Assembly (NCBI GenBank): GCA_944379995.1
Contig: CALWGF010000007.1
Span: forward strand, 1-64,000
Origin: an uncultured Clostridia bacterium
GTDB lineage: Bacteria > Bacillota > Clostridia > Lachnospirales > Anaerotignaceae
Direction: 5' to 3'
DNA length: 64,000 bases
The notes beneath the pieces are model-generated. The model was given only the letters and a program-made list of their open reading frames with translations. It searched no databases and was not told the origin of the DNA. This document shows positions 16,467 to 25,714 of the stretch, piece after piece. The translations under genes and the position numbers were made by a program. Positions within the stretch are counted from its first letter, which is position 1, and every line of letters starts with the position of its first letter.

Positions 16467-18602
16467 ATGATAAGAGTTATTAAAAAAGACAATACTCTTG
16501 AAGCGTTTAATTCTCAGAAGATTGCAAATGCAGTTAATAAATCAGCTGAGCGTGTTATGATAAAACTTACATCAGAAAATTTAGAGGAGATTTGCAAATA
16601 TGTAGAGGAACATATTAAAGATGAAAAACTTACACTTATTCCTATACAGACAATGCACAATCTTGTAGAAAGTGCTCTTGAAAAAGTAAATCCTGCCGTT
16701 GCTAAAAGTTATAGAGATTATAGAAACTATAAACAGGATTTTGTACATATGCTTGATGGTGTATATAAAAAAGCACAATCAATAATGTACATAGGAGATA
16801 AAGATAATGCAAACACAGATAGTGCTCTTGTTGCTACAAAAAGAAGTCTTATATTTAATCAGTTAAATAAAGAACTTTATCAGAAATTTTCACTTAATGT
16901 TGAAGAGCTTCAGGCTTGTCGTGATGGATATATTTATATTCATGATATGTCTGCAAGACGTGATACAATGAATTGCTGTCTTTTTGACATGGCTAATGTT
17001 TTAAGAGGCGGTTTCGAAATGGGGAATCTTTGGTATAATGAGCCTAAAACACTTGATGTTGCATTTGATGTTATAGGAGATGTTATACTTTCAACAGCGG
17101 CACAACAGTATGGAGGTTTTACTGTTCCGCAGATTGATAATATACTTGAACCATATGCTGAATTAAGCTATAAAAAATATCATGAAGAAGAAATTGAAAA
17201 ACAGAAATATTATGGTGTTAATGACCCTGAATATGCAGAAGAAATTGCAATTAAAAAACTTAAAAGAGATTTTGAGCAGGGATTTCAGGGGCTTGAATAT
17301 AAACTCAATTCAGTAGGTTCTTCAAGAGGGGATTATCCTTTTGTTACAATGACAGTAGGTCTTGGAAGAAGTAGATTTGCAAAAATGGCTGCAATAACAA
17401 TGCTTGAAGTACATAGACATGGTCAAGGTAAAGCAGGAAATAAAAAACCTGTATTATTCCCTAAAATAGTATTTTTATATGATGAAAATCTTCATGGAGA
17501 AGGTTGTGAACTTGAAGATGTATTCAATGAGGGTGTTGAATGTTCAAGAAAAACAATGTATCCTGACTGGCTTAGTCTTACAGGTGAAGGCTATGTTTCT
17601 GAGATGTATAAAAAATATGGTGAAGTTATAAGTCCTATGGGTTGTAGAGCATTCCTTTCACCTTGGTATGAAAGAGGTGGTATAAAACCTGCTGACGAAA
17701 ATGATAAACCTGTTTTTGTTGGAAGATTTAATATTGGTGCTGTTTCACTTCATCTTCCTATGATTTATGCAAAAGCAGATTATGAAAGCCGTGATTTTTA
17801 TGAAGTTCTTGATTATTATCTTGAAATGATTAGAAAAATACATTTAAAAACATATGATTATCTTGGAGAAATGAGAGCATCAACAAATCCTATGGCATAT
17901 TGTGAAGGAGGTTTCTATGGTGGACACCTTAAACCAAATGATAAAATTAAACCTCTTTTAAAAGCTGCAACTGCTTCATTTGGAATTACAGCTCTTAATG
18001 AACTTCAAGAATTACACAATAAAAAATCTCTTGTGGAAGACGGAAATTTTGCTATTGAAGTTATGGAATATATAAATAAAAAAGTTGCTCAATTTAAAGA
18101 AGAAGACGGAAAACTTTATGCTCTTTATGGTACACCTGCTGAAAGTCTTTGCGGTTTACAGGTAGAGCAATTTAGAAAAAAATTCGGAATTATTGAAAAT
18201 GTTTCTGATAGAGCATATGTATCAAATTCATTCCATTGCCATGTAACAGAAGATATTTCACCAATACAAAAACAGGATTTAGAAAAAAGATTTTGGGACT
18301 TAATGAATGGTGGTAAAATACAGTATGTTAAATATCCTATTGACTATAATAAAGAAGCTGTAAAAGTTCTTATTAGACGTGCTATGAAAATGGGATTTTA
18401 TGAAGGCGTAAATCTTTCACTTGCATATTGTGACGATTGTGGACATCAAGAGCTTGAAATGGATGTTTGTCCAAAATGTGGAAGCAAGAACCTTACAAAA
18501 ATAGATAGAATGAATGGTTATCTTTCTTATTCAAGAGTTAAAGGTGATACTCGTTTGAATAAAGCAAAAATGGCAGAGATTGCAGAAAGGAAATCTATGT
18601 AA
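16467..18602 (+). CDS. nrdD: Anaerobic (class III) ribonucleoside-triphosphate reductase
   Basis: A 711-residue glycyl-radical enzyme making dNTPs from NTPs without oxygen. The N-terminal 95 residues are an ATP-cone (MIRVIKKDNTLEAFNSQKIANAVNKSAERV). The reductase domain has VGSSRGDYPFVTMTVGLG and the active-site region AYCEGGFYGG. Near the end a Zn site (CDDCGHQELEMDVCPKCGSKN) is followed by RMNGYLSYSRVKGDTRLNKAKM, where the glycine of GYLS is the likely radical site. The ATG at 16467 is set by AAGGAGGCAGG; an in-frame start 13 codons upstream lacks a site. nrdG follows immediately. Confidence 0.95.
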   Translation: MIRVIKKDNTLEAFNSQKIANAVNKSAERVMIKLTSENLEEICKYVEEHIKDEKLTLIPIQTMHNLVESALEKVNPAVAKSYRDYRNYKQDFVHMLDGVYKKAQSIMYIGDKDNANTDSALVATKRSLIFNQLNKELYQKFSLNVEELQACRDGYIYIHDMSARRDTMNCCLFDMANVLRGGFEMGNLWYNEPKTLDVAFDVIGDVILSTAAQQYGGFTVPQIDNILEPYAELSYKKYHEEEIEKQKYYGVNDPEYAEEIAIKKLKRDFEQGFQGLEYKLNSVGSSRGDYPFVTMTVGLGRSRFAKMAAITMLEVHRHGQGKAGNKKPVLFPKIVFLYDENLHGEGCELEDVFNEGVECSRKTMYPDWLSLTGEGYVSEMYKKYGEVISPMGCRAFLSPWYERGGIKPADENDKPVFVGRFNIGAVSLHLPMIYAKADYESRDFYEVLDYYLEMIRKIHLKTYDYLGEMRASTNPMAYCEGGFYGGHLKPNDKIKPLLKAATASFGITALNELQELHNKKSLVEDGNFAIEVMEYINKKVAQFKEEDGKLYALYGTPAESLCGLQVEQFRKKFGIIENVSDRAYVSNSFHCHVTEDISPIQKQDLEKRFWDLMNGGKIQYVKYPIDYNKEAVKVLIRRAMKMGFYEGVNLSLAYCDDCGHQELEMDVCPKCGSKNLTKIDRMNGYLSYSRVKGDTRLNKAKMAEIAERKSM

Positions 18603-18603
18603 A

Positions 18604-19098
18604 ATGAAATTTCATAACATAACAAAAGATGACATGCTTAACGGTGAAGGCTTAAGAGTTGTACTTTGGGTTTCAGGTTGTACACACCATTGTAAAGACT
18701 GCCATAACCCAATTACTTGGGATATTGATAGTGGTGTTATATTTGATGAAGCTGCAAAAAGTGAAATTTATGAACAGCTTGATAAAGATTATATAAATGG
18801 TATAACTCTTTCAGGCGGTGACCCACTTCACCCTTGTAATGTTGATGATATAGGGAAGCTTGTATATGATATAAAAGAAAAATATCCTAATAAAACAATA
18901 TGGCTTTATACAGGTTTTCTTTGGGAAGAAGTAAGAAGGCTTCCTTTTATGAAAAATATAGATGTTCTTGTTGATGGTAAATTTGTAAACGAACTTAAAA
19001 GTGCTAAATATCATTGGGCAGGAAGTACAAATCAAAGAATAATAGATGTAAAAAATAGTCTTAAATCAGAAGAAGTTGTTCTTTATGATAATAAGTAA
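18604..19098 (+). CDS. nrdG: Anaerobic ribonucleotide reductase activating protein
   Basis: A 164-residue radical-SAM activase that installs the glycyl radical on NrdD. The CxxxCxxC motif is VSGCTHHCKDCHNPITWD near residue 25, and SGGDPLHPCNVDDI is the GGE-like SAM-binding region. It starts 1 base after the nrdD stop; the AAGGAAA that serves it lies inside the end of nrdD. Tight coupling with nrdD is the usual arrangement and ensures the activase is made with its target. Confidence 0.94.
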   Translation: MKFHNITKDDMLNGEGLRVVLWVSGCTHHCKDCHNPITWDIDSGVIFDEAAKSEIYEQLDKDYINGITLSGGDPLHPCNVDDIGKLVYDIKEKYPNKTIWLYTGFLWEEVRRLPFMKNIDVLVDGKFVNELKSAKYHWAGSTNQRIIDVKNSLKSEEVVLYDNK

Positions 19099-19113
19099 TA
19101 ATGGAGAATTAAA

Positions 19114-19551
19114 ATGATTATTAATTTAAAAAAAGTAAATGAAAATGCAGTTATTCCTACAAGAGGAAGTGACTTTGCAGCAGGATATGATTTATATGCT
19201 TGTATAGATGAAGATATAGTTGTTAAAGCTGGTGAAACAGTTAAAATACCAACAGGTATAGCTGTTGAAATTCCAGAAGGCTATGCAGGTCTTGTATATG
19301 CAAGAAGTGGTCTTGCTACAAAAAAAGGTCTTGCACCTGCAAACAAAGTAGGTGTTGTTGATGCAGATTATAGGGGAGAAATACTTGTATTTTTACATAA
19401 TCATAGTAACAATGATGCTATAATAGAGGTAAAAGAAAGAATAGCACAGCTTGTTGTAACACCTTTCTTATCAGTAGAGTTTAATGAAGTTTCTGAACTT
19501 TCTGAAACAGTAAGAGGCGAAGGCGGTTTCGGTTCAACAGGAAGAAAATAA
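19114..19551 (+). CDS. dut: dUTP diphosphatase (trimeric dUTPase)
   Basis: A 145-residue dUTPase that hydrolyses dUTP to dUMP and PPi, keeping uracil out of DNA and supplying thymidylate synthesis. The five family motifs are visible: SDFAAGYDLYA, YARSGLATKKG, GVVDADYRGE, ERIAQLVV and RGEGGFGSTGRK. It lies 15 bases after nrdG and before a terminator, so nrdD-nrdG-dut form a single nucleotide-supply operon. Confidence 0.96.
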   Translation: MIINLKKVNENAVIPTRGSDFAAGYDLYACIDEDIVVKAGETVKIPTGIAVEIPEGYAGLVYARSGLATKKGLAPANKVGVVDADYRGEILVFLHNHSNNDAIIEVKERIAQLVVTPFLSVEFNEVSELSETVRGEGGFGSTGRK

Positions 19552-19561
19552 TTATATTAAT

Positions 19562-19597
19562 AAAAAGCTAAATAACAATATTGTTATTTAGCTTTTT
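19562..19597 (+). terminator. Terminator of nrdD-nrdG-dut
   Basis: AAAAAGCTAAATAACAA pairs with TTGTTATTTAGCTTTTT around a short loop, then T's. Confidence 0.88.
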
Positions 19598-19710
19598 TAT
19601 TGTAAATAATTTTGTAAGTAAAATTTAATATATAATATATAAGTTTTAATATATTTAATGAATTTTTATGCTATAATATATTCTAACTAAAAAATAGAAG
19701 GGGGATTTTT

Positions 19711-21033
19711 ATGCAAGACAAAGCTAAAAAACGAGAAGCTTTCAGTTCTCGTATAGGATTTATACTTGCATGTATCGGTTCTGCCGTAGGAATGGGTAAT
19801 ATATGGATGTTTCCTTATCGTGCTGGACAGTATGGAGGAGGAGCATTTCTTATACCTTATTTTATTTTTGTTATATTCCTTGGTTTTACAGGTGTTGCTG
19901 GTGAAATGGCATTTGGTAGAGCTATGGGAACAGGTCCTCTTGGTGCATTTAAAAAAGCATCAATGAGAAGAGGTGGAAAATGGGGAGAATTTGTTGGAAT
20001 TATACCTGTTATAGGTTCTCTTGGTATAGCAATAGGTTATGCAGTTGTTGTTGGTTGGATAATAAATTTTCTTATAGGTTCAATAACAGGTTCAGTATTT
20101 ACAAGTGACTCTGTAAAATATTTTGTTGACCTTTCTGAAAACTTTGGAAGTATTGGTTGGCATATAGCAGGAATTATAATAGTATTTTTAATGATGGTAA
20201 TGGGTGTTTCAAAAGGTATAGAAAGAATTAATAAAGTTCTTATGCCAGCATTTTTCTTTCTTTTTATAATACTTGCAATAAGAGTTTTTACTCTTGATGG
20301 AGCACAAAAAGGTTATGAATATCTTTTAAATCCTGACTGGGAACTTTTAAAAAATCCTGATACTTGGGTTTATGCACTGGGACAAGCCTTTTTCTCATTA
20401 TCTGTTGCCGGTTCTGGTACAATAGTATATGGAAGTTATCTTAAAAAAGATGAAGATATAATAAATTGTGCTAAAAATGTAGCTTTCTTTGATACTTGTG
20501 CAGCACTTCTTGCAGGTCTTGTAATAATACCAGCTGTTTTTGCATTTGGATTTGACCCTGCATCTGGACCTCCACTTATGTTTATTACTATGCCAAGTGT
20601 ATTTAAACTTATGCCTATGGGACAACTTTTTGCAATAATATTTTTTGTTGCTGTTCTTTTTGCGGCTGTTACATCTCTTATGAACCTTTTTGAAACTCCT
20701 GTTGAAGCATTACAAGAGAAATTTGGTTTATCAAGATTTTTTGCATCATTAATTGTTGCTGCTACTGCTATTTTAGTAGGTGTATTTATAGAAAGTGGAG
20801 ATGCAGTTGGTGCTTGGATGGACGGTGTTTCAATATATATAATTCCTCTTGGAGCACTTCTTGCTGGAATAATGTTTTATTGGGTTTGTGAAAAGGGTTA
20901 TGCAAGAGAACAAGTACAACTTGGAAGAAATAAGAAAATTGGAAAATGGTTTGAACCTGCTTCAAAATATCTTTTTGTGGGTATAACTCTTATTGTATAT
21001 ATACTTAATATTATATTTAAAGGTATAGGATAA
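19711..21033 (+). CDS. Sodium-dependent transporter, NSS/SNF family
   Basis: A 440-residue inner-membrane symporter of the neurotransmitter:sodium symporter family, which in bacteria imports amino acids with Na+. TM1 carries the unwound Na+/substrate site in GFILACIGSAVGMGNIWMFPYRAGQYGGGAFLIPY. About eleven hydrophobic segments can be counted, the number usual for bacterial MhsT/TnaT-type members rather than the 12 of LeuT. AGAAGGGGGATTTTT precedes the start. The substrate cannot be assigned. It appears monocistronic, between the dut terminator and the asp23 promoter. Confidence 0.93.
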   Translation: MQDKAKKREAFSSRIGFILACIGSAVGMGNIWMFPYRAGQYGGGAFLIPYFIFVIFLGFTGVAGEMAFGRAMGTGPLGAFKKASMRRGGKWGEFVGIIPVIGSLGIAIGYAVVVGWIINFLIGSITGSVFTSDSVKYFVDLSENFGSIGWHIAGIIIVFLMMVMGVSKGIERINKVLMPAFFFLFIILAIRVFTLDGAQKGYEYLLNPDWELLKNPDTWVYALGQAFFSLSVAGSGTIVYGSYLKKDEDIINCAKNVAFFDTCAALLAGLVIIPAVFAFGFDPASGPPLMFITMPSVFKLMPMGQLFAIIFFVAVLFAAVTSLMNLFETPVEALQEKFGLSRFFASLIVAATAILVGVFIESGDAVGAWMDGVSIYIIPLGALLAGIMFYWVCEKGYAREQVQLGRNKKIGKWFEPASKYLFVGITLIVYILNIIFKGIG

Positions 21034-21068
21034 TTATGCATATTATGCATAAATTATCATTTTTAAAA

Positions 21069-21096
21069 TTGCAAATAATAAAAAAAATGATATAAT
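21069..21096 (+). promoter_or_regulatory. Promoter upstream of the Asp23 gene
   Basis: TTGCAA (21069-21074), a 16-base spacer and a perfect TATAAT (21091-21096), about 80 bases before the start codon. Confidence 0.6.
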
Positions 21097-21176
21097 ATAA
21101 GTTGTAGTATGTATAAAATTATTTGCAACACGAATATACTTTATTTTATATAAAGAGATTGTCAGGAGGTAAATAT

Positions 21177-21554
21177 ATGACTGAAAATAATACATCTATT
21201 GGACAAATTCAGATAGCAGATGAAGTTATTGCAATTATTGCTGGAACAGCTTCACGTGAAGTTGAAGGTGTTTATTCTGCGTCAGGAAATGCAACAGATA
21301 CTTTTGTTGAACTCTTTGGTAAAAAAAGTCAGTCAAAAGGTGTTAAAGTATGTGCTGATGGTGGAGAAGTAAGTGTTGAAGTTGATATTATAGTTGAATT
21401 CGGCTTTAAAGTACAAAATGTTGCACTTGAGGTACAGAAAAAGATTAAAAACGCTGTTGAAACAATGACAGGACTTGAAGTTATGCTTGTAAATGTAAAT
21501 ATTACAGGTATAGCTACTAATAATAAAAAACCAAAGACAGAAGAGGAAGAATAA
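21177..21554 (+). CDS. Asp23/Gls24 family envelope stress response protein
   Basis: A 125-residue Asp23/Gls24 (DUF322) protein. IQIADEVIAIIAGTASREVEGVYSASGN is the typical start of the domain, followed by VKVCADGGEVSVEVDIIVEFGFKVQNVALEVQKKIKNAVETMTGLEV. Family members associate with the envelope and are linked to cell-wall stress; the exact function is not established. The ATG at 21177 has TCAGGAGGTAAATAT before it. It precedes nusB, as in many clostridia, where this gene heads the nusB-xseA-ispA-recN cluster. Confidence 0.92.
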   Translation: MTENNTSIGQIQIADEVIAIIAGTASREVEGVYSASGNATDTFVELFGKKSQSKGVKVCADGGEVSVEVDIIVEFGFKVQNVALEVQKKIKNAVETMTGLEVMLVNVNITGIATNNKKPKTEEEE

Positions 21555-21564
21555 AAATTTTCAA

Positions 21565-21591
21565 TTGGGCGGAGGTTTTACTTCCGCCTTT
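21565..21591 (+). terminator. Hairpin between asp23 and nusB
   Basis: GGGCGGA pairs with TCCGCC, followed by only TTTTAT. With its weak T run and position 28 bases before nusB it may be a partial terminator that sets relative expression. Confidence 0.55.
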
Positions 21592-21618
21592 TATAGTTAA
21601 ATATCAGGAGGATAATAT

Positions 21619-22011
21619 ATGCGTCGTAGAGATGTTAGAAGAAATGCGTTTACATTACTTTTTCAGCTTGGGTTTACAGATAATGAAGAAGAAGCAAAAA
21701 GAATATTTTTTGAAGAAGCTGAAATGGAACTTACACAGAGTGAAAAAGACTTCATTCTTAAAACTGTAATGGGTGTAAGAGAAAATACTGAAAAAATAGA
21801 TGAGTTTATTAATAGTGTTGCAAAAAAATGGGATACAAAAAGAATGGCAAATGTAGACCTTGCAATATTAAGACTTGCTGTATATGAACTTAAATTTGAT
21901 ACAGAAACACCAGCAAGTGTTGTTATAAATGAAGCTGTTGAACTTGCAAAAGAATATAGTTCAGATGGTTCACCTGCATTTGTAAATGGTATTCTTGGAA
22001 AACTTGTATAA
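21619..22011 (+). CDS. nusB: Transcription antitermination factor NusB
   Basis: A 130-residue all-helical RNA-binding protein that joins NusE (S10) on boxA RNA during rRNA antitermination. The family signature is clear: MRRRDVRRNAFTLLFQLGF at the start and WDTKRMANVDLAILRLAVYELKFDTETPASVVINEAVELAKEYSSDGSPAFVNGILGKLV at the end. GGAGGATAATAT precedes the ATG. xseA follows 26 bases later in the conserved housekeeping order. Confidence 0.95.
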   Translation: MRRRDVRRNAFTLLFQLGFTDNEEEAKRIFFEEAEMELTQSEKDFILKTVMGVRENTEKIDEFINSVAKKWDTKRMANVDLAILRLAVYELKFDTETPASVVINEAVELAKEYSSDGSPAFVNGILGKLV

Positions 22012-22037
22012 AATTTTTAAAAATATGGAGATATGTA

Positions 22038-23252
22038 ATGATAGAGCCTAAAATTTTTTCTGTTGGACAGATAAACCATTATATTAAAAACCTAATTGAA
22101 AATGATTTTATATTAAATAGTCTTTGGGTTAAAGGTGAAATTTCTAATTTTAAATACCATTCAACAGGTCATATGTATTTTACACTTAAAGATAATAATG
22201 CAGCTATTAATTGTGTTATGTTTAAAGGAAGTGCAGATATATTACCGTTTATTCCTGAAAATGGTATGTCTGTTGTAATATGCGGTTATATTTCCATATA
22301 TGAAAAAACAGGTCAGTATCAGCTTTATGCAGAACTTATGGAGCCTCTTGGGGCAGGGGCTCTTAATACTGCCTTTGAACAGTTAAAAGCAAAACTTGAT
22401 TTGGAAGGTCTTTTTGATGATGACTATAAAAGAGAAATATGTAAATATCCTAAATGTATAGGCGTTATAACATCTCCTGTTGGTGCAGCAATAAGAGATA
22501 TTATAAATATATCAAAGAGAAGAAACAGTAGTGTTAAAATAGTTGTTATACCTGCTCTTGTGCAAGGTGAAAATGCTGTTGCTTCAATAGTTTCTGCAAT
22601 AAAACTTGCCAATGAATGGGGAAAGTGTGACACTTTAATTTTAGGACGTGGTGGAGGTTCTATGGAGGACCTTCAAGCATTTAATGATGAAAAAGTAGCA
22701 AGAGCAGTTTTTGCTTCTGAAATTCCTGTTATATCTGCTGTTGGACATGAAACTGATTTTACAATAGTAGATTTTGTTGCTGATTTGAGAGCACCAACAC
22801 CTTCGGCAGCTGCGGAACTTGCAGTAAATAACAGAGAATTTGATAATGAAAGACTTGATAATATTATTGAAAGTCTTAATTCAAATATAAATTCTAGAAT
22901 TTCATATGAAAAAAATAGACTTGAAAATCTTATGGAAAGAAGATTTTTTAAAAGACCTATGGATAATATTACTGATAATGAAATTTATATCAGTAATTTA
23001 GAAAAACAAATGAATAATATTATAAAATCAAAATTGACTGAAAAAAATATTGTTTTTGAAAGATTGCTAAGTAAAATGGAATTGCTTTCGCCTTTTGCAA
23101 TGTTAAAAAAAGGCTATACTATAATTGAAAATAACAGGGGTAAAAATATAAAAACCATTGATGATATAGATTTATATGATAATATAAAAATATTATTTAA
23201 AGACGGTGAAGTTAAAGCAGAAGTTAAAGATATTGTAAAAAGAGAGTGGTGA
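22038..23252 (+). CDS. xseA: Exodeoxyribonuclease VII large subunit
   Basis: A 404-residue nuclease subunit that, with XseB, degrades single-stranded DNA. The N-terminal OB-fold (FSVGQINHYIKNLIENDFILNSLWVKGEISNFKYHSTGHMYFTLKD) is followed by the catalytic region containing CIGVITSPVGAAIRDI, LILGRGGGSMEDLQAFNDEKVARA and PVISAVGHETDFTIVDFVADLRAPTPSAAAE. The C-terminal third is coiled coil. The stop is 4 bases before the xseB start, so translation of the two subunits is probably coupled. Confidence 0.96.
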   Translation: MIEPKIFSVGQINHYIKNLIENDFILNSLWVKGEISNFKYHSTGHMYFTLKDNNAAINCVMFKGSADILPFIPENGMSVVICGYISIYEKTGQYQLYAELMEPLGAGALNTAFEQLKAKLDLEGLFDDDYKREICKYPKCIGVITSPVGAAIRDIINISKRRNSSVKIVVIPALVQGENAVASIVSAIKLANEWGKCDTLILGRGGGSMEDLQAFNDEKVARAVFASEIPVISAVGHETDFTIVDFVADLRAPTPSAAAELAVNNREFDNERLDNIIESLNSNINSRISYEKNRLENLMERRFFKRPMDNITDNEIYISNLEKQMNNIIKSKLTEKNIVFERLLSKMELLSPFAMLKKGYTIIENNRGKNIKTIDDIDLYDNIKILFKDGEVKAEVKDIVKREW

Positions 23253-23256
23253 TATT

Positions 23257-23496
23257 TTGGCTAAAAAAAATATTTCTTTTGAGGAGGCACTTTCTAAAAT
23301 AGAAAACATAGTGTATGACCTTGAAAATAATGATATACCTCTCGAAAAGTCCATACAGCTTTATAAACAAGGAATGGAACTTTCGCTTATATGTAGAGAA
23401 AAACTTAATGGAATGGAAGAAGAAGTTAAAATTCTTCAGAAAGATATAAACGGAAGATTTTCACAAAAAACCTTTGAAGCTGTAAAGGAGGAATAA
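23257..23496 (+). CDS. xseB: Exodeoxyribonuclease VII small subunit
   Basis: A 79-residue helical subunit of exonuclease VII; several copies bind the large-subunit coiled coil. The family core is SFEEALSKIENIVYDLENNDIPLEKSIQLYKQGMELSLICREKL. It starts at TTG (23257), with GGTGAT 4 bases upstream, a spacing repeated at other starts in this window. It sits between xseA and ispA. Confidence 0.93.
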   Translation: MAKKNISFEEALSKIENIVYDLENNDIPLEKSIQLYKQGMELSLICREKLNGMEEEVKILQKDINGRFSQKTFEAVKEE

Positions 23497-23501
23497 TACT
23501 T

Positions 23502-24386
23502 ATGGATTTTAAAAGTGATTTAAAACAGAGAATAGAATATTGCGAAAATGTACTTGAAAAATTTATACCAAAAGAAACGGAATATCCAAATATTATTTTT
23601 GAAGCAATGAGATATAGTGTATTTGCAGGTGGTAAAAGACTTAGACCTATTATGCTTATGGCAGCTTGTGAAATATTTGATGGAAATACAAAAAATGCGG
23701 AACCTTTTGCAGCCGCTATTGAAATGATACACACATATTCACTTATACATGATGACCTTCCAGCTATGGATAATGATGATTATAGAAGAGGAAGACTTAC
23801 AAGTCATAAAAAATTTGGTGAAGATATAGCAATACTTGCAGGTGACGGACTTCTTCATCATGCTATGGAAACAATGGCTAATGCTTGTGTTAAACAAAAT
23901 AGTATTGAGTCTGTAAAAGCTATGCAAGCTATAAGCCATGGGGCAGGAGTTTATGGAATGCTTTCTGGACAAGTTGTTGATGTTTGTAGTGAAGGCAAAG
24001 AAATAGATGGTGAAACTCTTAATTTTATACACAAAAATAAAACAGCTGCAATGATTGAAGGAGCTTTAAAAGCTGGTGCCTGTATTGCAGGAGCTAGTGA
24101 CAAATTTGTTGAACTTATTGGAAAAGCTGGAGAAAAAATAGGTATCGCTTTTCAGATACAAGATGATATTCTTGATGTTATAAGTACAACAGAGGTTCTT
24201 GGAAAACCTGTTGGAAGTGATGAAAAAAATAATAAAGTCACATATGTTTCTATGTATGGTTTAGAAAAATCAAAAGAACAAGTTGAAAAGCTTTCTAATG
24301 AAGCAATAGAAATAATAGAAAACTTTGGAGAAAAATCAGAGTTTCTTTCATCACTTACAAAATACCTTATAAAAAGAAGTTTTTAA
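23502..24386 (+). CDS. ispA: Polyprenyl (farnesyl/geranyl) diphosphate synthase
   Basis: A 294-residue trans-prenyltransferase making C10-C20 diphosphates from IPP and allylic primers. The first aspartate-rich motif is HDDLPAMDNDDYRRG near residue 85 and the second is QIQDDILDV near residue 225; GGKRLRP and YSLIHDDLPAMDN are conserved. The xseB stop is 5 bases upstream. In many clostridia dxs follows ispA here; instead a PAP2-family gene follows. The call of FPP synthase over another short-chain product is by family and context. Confidence 0.92.
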   Translation: MDFKSDLKQRIEYCENVLEKFIPKETEYPNIIFEAMRYSVFAGGKRLRPIMLMAACEIFDGNTKNAEPFAAAIEMIHTYSLIHDDLPAMDNDDYRRGRLTSHKKFGEDIAILAGDGLLHHAMETMANACVKQNSIESVKAMQAISHGAGVYGMLSGQVVDVCSEGKEIDGETLNFIHKNKTAAMIEGALKAGACIAGASDKFVELIGKAGEKIGIAFQIQDDILDVISTTEVLGKPVGSDEKNNKVTYVSMYGLEKSKEQVEKLSNEAIEIIENFGEKSEFLSSLTKYLIKRSF

Positions 24387-24412
24387 AAGTTGAAACAGAA
24401 AAGAGGTATATA

Positions 24413-24838
24413 ATGATAAACGAATTTTTAAGTAATAGTCCTATATGGGCAGGTTTTATTGCTTGGCTTGCTGCACAGGTTATAAAAGTAATACTTACAC
24501 TTTTTTCTGAAAGAAAGCTTGACTTAACAAGAATGTATGGTTCAGGTGGTATGCCTAGTTCACACACAGCATTTGTTATGGCTCTAACTTTTAATATAGG
24601 AAGAATATATGGATTTAATGTTCCATCTTTTGCTGTTGCACTTGTTTTTTCATTTGTTGTAATGTATGATGCAGCAAATGTAAGACTTGAGGCAGGAAAA
24701 CAAGCAGCTATGCTTAATAAATTACTTTTTCATAGTGGGCTTAAACCGGAAGAACAATTAAAAGAACTTTTGGGACATACTCCTATACAAGTTATGGCTG
24801 GAGCTGTTCTTGGTATAGTTGTAGGTATGTTATTTTAG
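24413..24838 (+). CDS. Divergent PAP2 family membrane protein (YuiD-like)
   Basis: A 141-residue membrane protein of the divergent PAP2 (DUF212, YuiD) family. Three or four hydrophobic segments are visible, with the phosphatase-like motif GSGGMPSSHTAFVMALT near residue 45 and a conserved MYDAANVRLEAGKQAAMLN block. PAP2 relatives remove phosphate from lipid or isoprenoid phosphates; activity of this subfamily is not established. Its position directly after ispA fits a link to undecaprenyl or other isoprenoid phosphates, which is inference. Confidence 0.88.
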   Translation: MINEFLSNSPIWAGFIAWLAAQVIKVILTLFSERKLDLTRMYGSGGMPSSHTAFVMALTFNIGRIYGFNVPSFAVALVFSFVVMYDAANVRLEAGKQAAMLNKLLFHSGLKPEEQLKELLGHTPIQVMAGAVLGIVVGMLF

Positions 24839-24874
24839 TTAATAAAAATAAATTTATATATAGAGGAATAAAGT

Positions 24875-25687
24875 ATGGCAGATAAAGAAAGACTTGATGT
24901 ACTTCTTGTCAAAAATAATCTTGTTAATTCCAGAGAACTTGCAAAAGCAGTTATTATGGCTGGTAATGTATATGTTGATGGAATGAAAGAGGACAAGGCA
25001 GGTACTAAAATAGATATAAATGCAAAAATAGAAGTTAAAGGCGGCGAAATGAAATATGTTAGCCGTGGAGGATATAAACTTGAAAAAGCCATAAATGAAT
25101 TTGGTGTTAACCTTCAAGATAAAATTTGTATGGATATAGGTGCATCAACAGGTGGTTTTACTGATTGTATGCTTCAAAACGGTGCAAAAAAAGTATATTC
25201 AATAGATGTTGGATATGGTCAGTTTGCTTGGAAATTAAGAAATGACCCAAGGGTTGTATGTATGGAAAAAACAAATATGAGATATGTAACTCATGAACAA
25301 ATACCAGAAGAAGCAGATTTTGCTTCTGTTGATGTTTCTTTTATATCTCTTACAAAAATTATTCCAGCAGCTCTTGGAATACTTGGCGAGGCAGGACAAC
25401 TTGTATGCCTTATAAAACCACAATTTGAGGCAGGCAGAGAAAAAGTTGGTAAAAAAGGTGTTGTTAAAGATATAAGCGTTCATAAAGAGGTTATACTTAA
25501 AATTATGGACTTTGCTTTTGAAAATGGACTTAATATTATAAATTTAAGTTTTTCACCTATAAAAGGACCAGAGGGAAATATAGAATATCTTATATATCTT
25601 GATAGAAAAAATAGTGGTCTTACAAAAGAAGAAGCATATGCTCTTGCAAACGAAATAACAGATACATCACATGATGTACTTGATTAA
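24875..25687 (+). CDS. TlyA family rRNA methyltransferase/hemolysin-like protein
   Basis: A 270-residue TlyA-type protein. The first 60 residues are an S4 RNA-binding domain (ERLDVLLVKNNLVNSRELAKAVIMAGNVYVDG), followed by an FtsJ-like Rossmann methyltransferase with SAM motif CMDIGASTGGFTDCML near residue 85 and the KPQFEAGREKVGKKGVV block. TlyA proteins 2'-O-methylate rRNA in mycobacteria; the same activity here is inference. It sits between the PAP2 gene and nadK in the conserved order seen in Firmicutes. Confidence 0.92.
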   Translation: MADKERLDVLLVKNNLVNSRELAKAVIMAGNVYVDGMKEDKAGTKIDINAKIEVKGGEMKYVSRGGYKLEKAINEFGVNLQDKICMDIGASTGGFTDCMLQNGAKKVYSIDVGYGQFAWKLRNDPRVVCMEKTNMRYVTHEQIPEEADFASVDVSFISLTKIIPAALGILGEAGQLVCLIKPQFEAGREKVGKKGVVKDISVHKEVILKIMDFAFENGLNIINLSFSPIKGPEGNIEYLIYLDRKNSGLTKEEAYALANEITDTSHDVLD

Positions 25688-25714
25688 TATTTATTAATAT
25701 TGGGTGGTGGAATT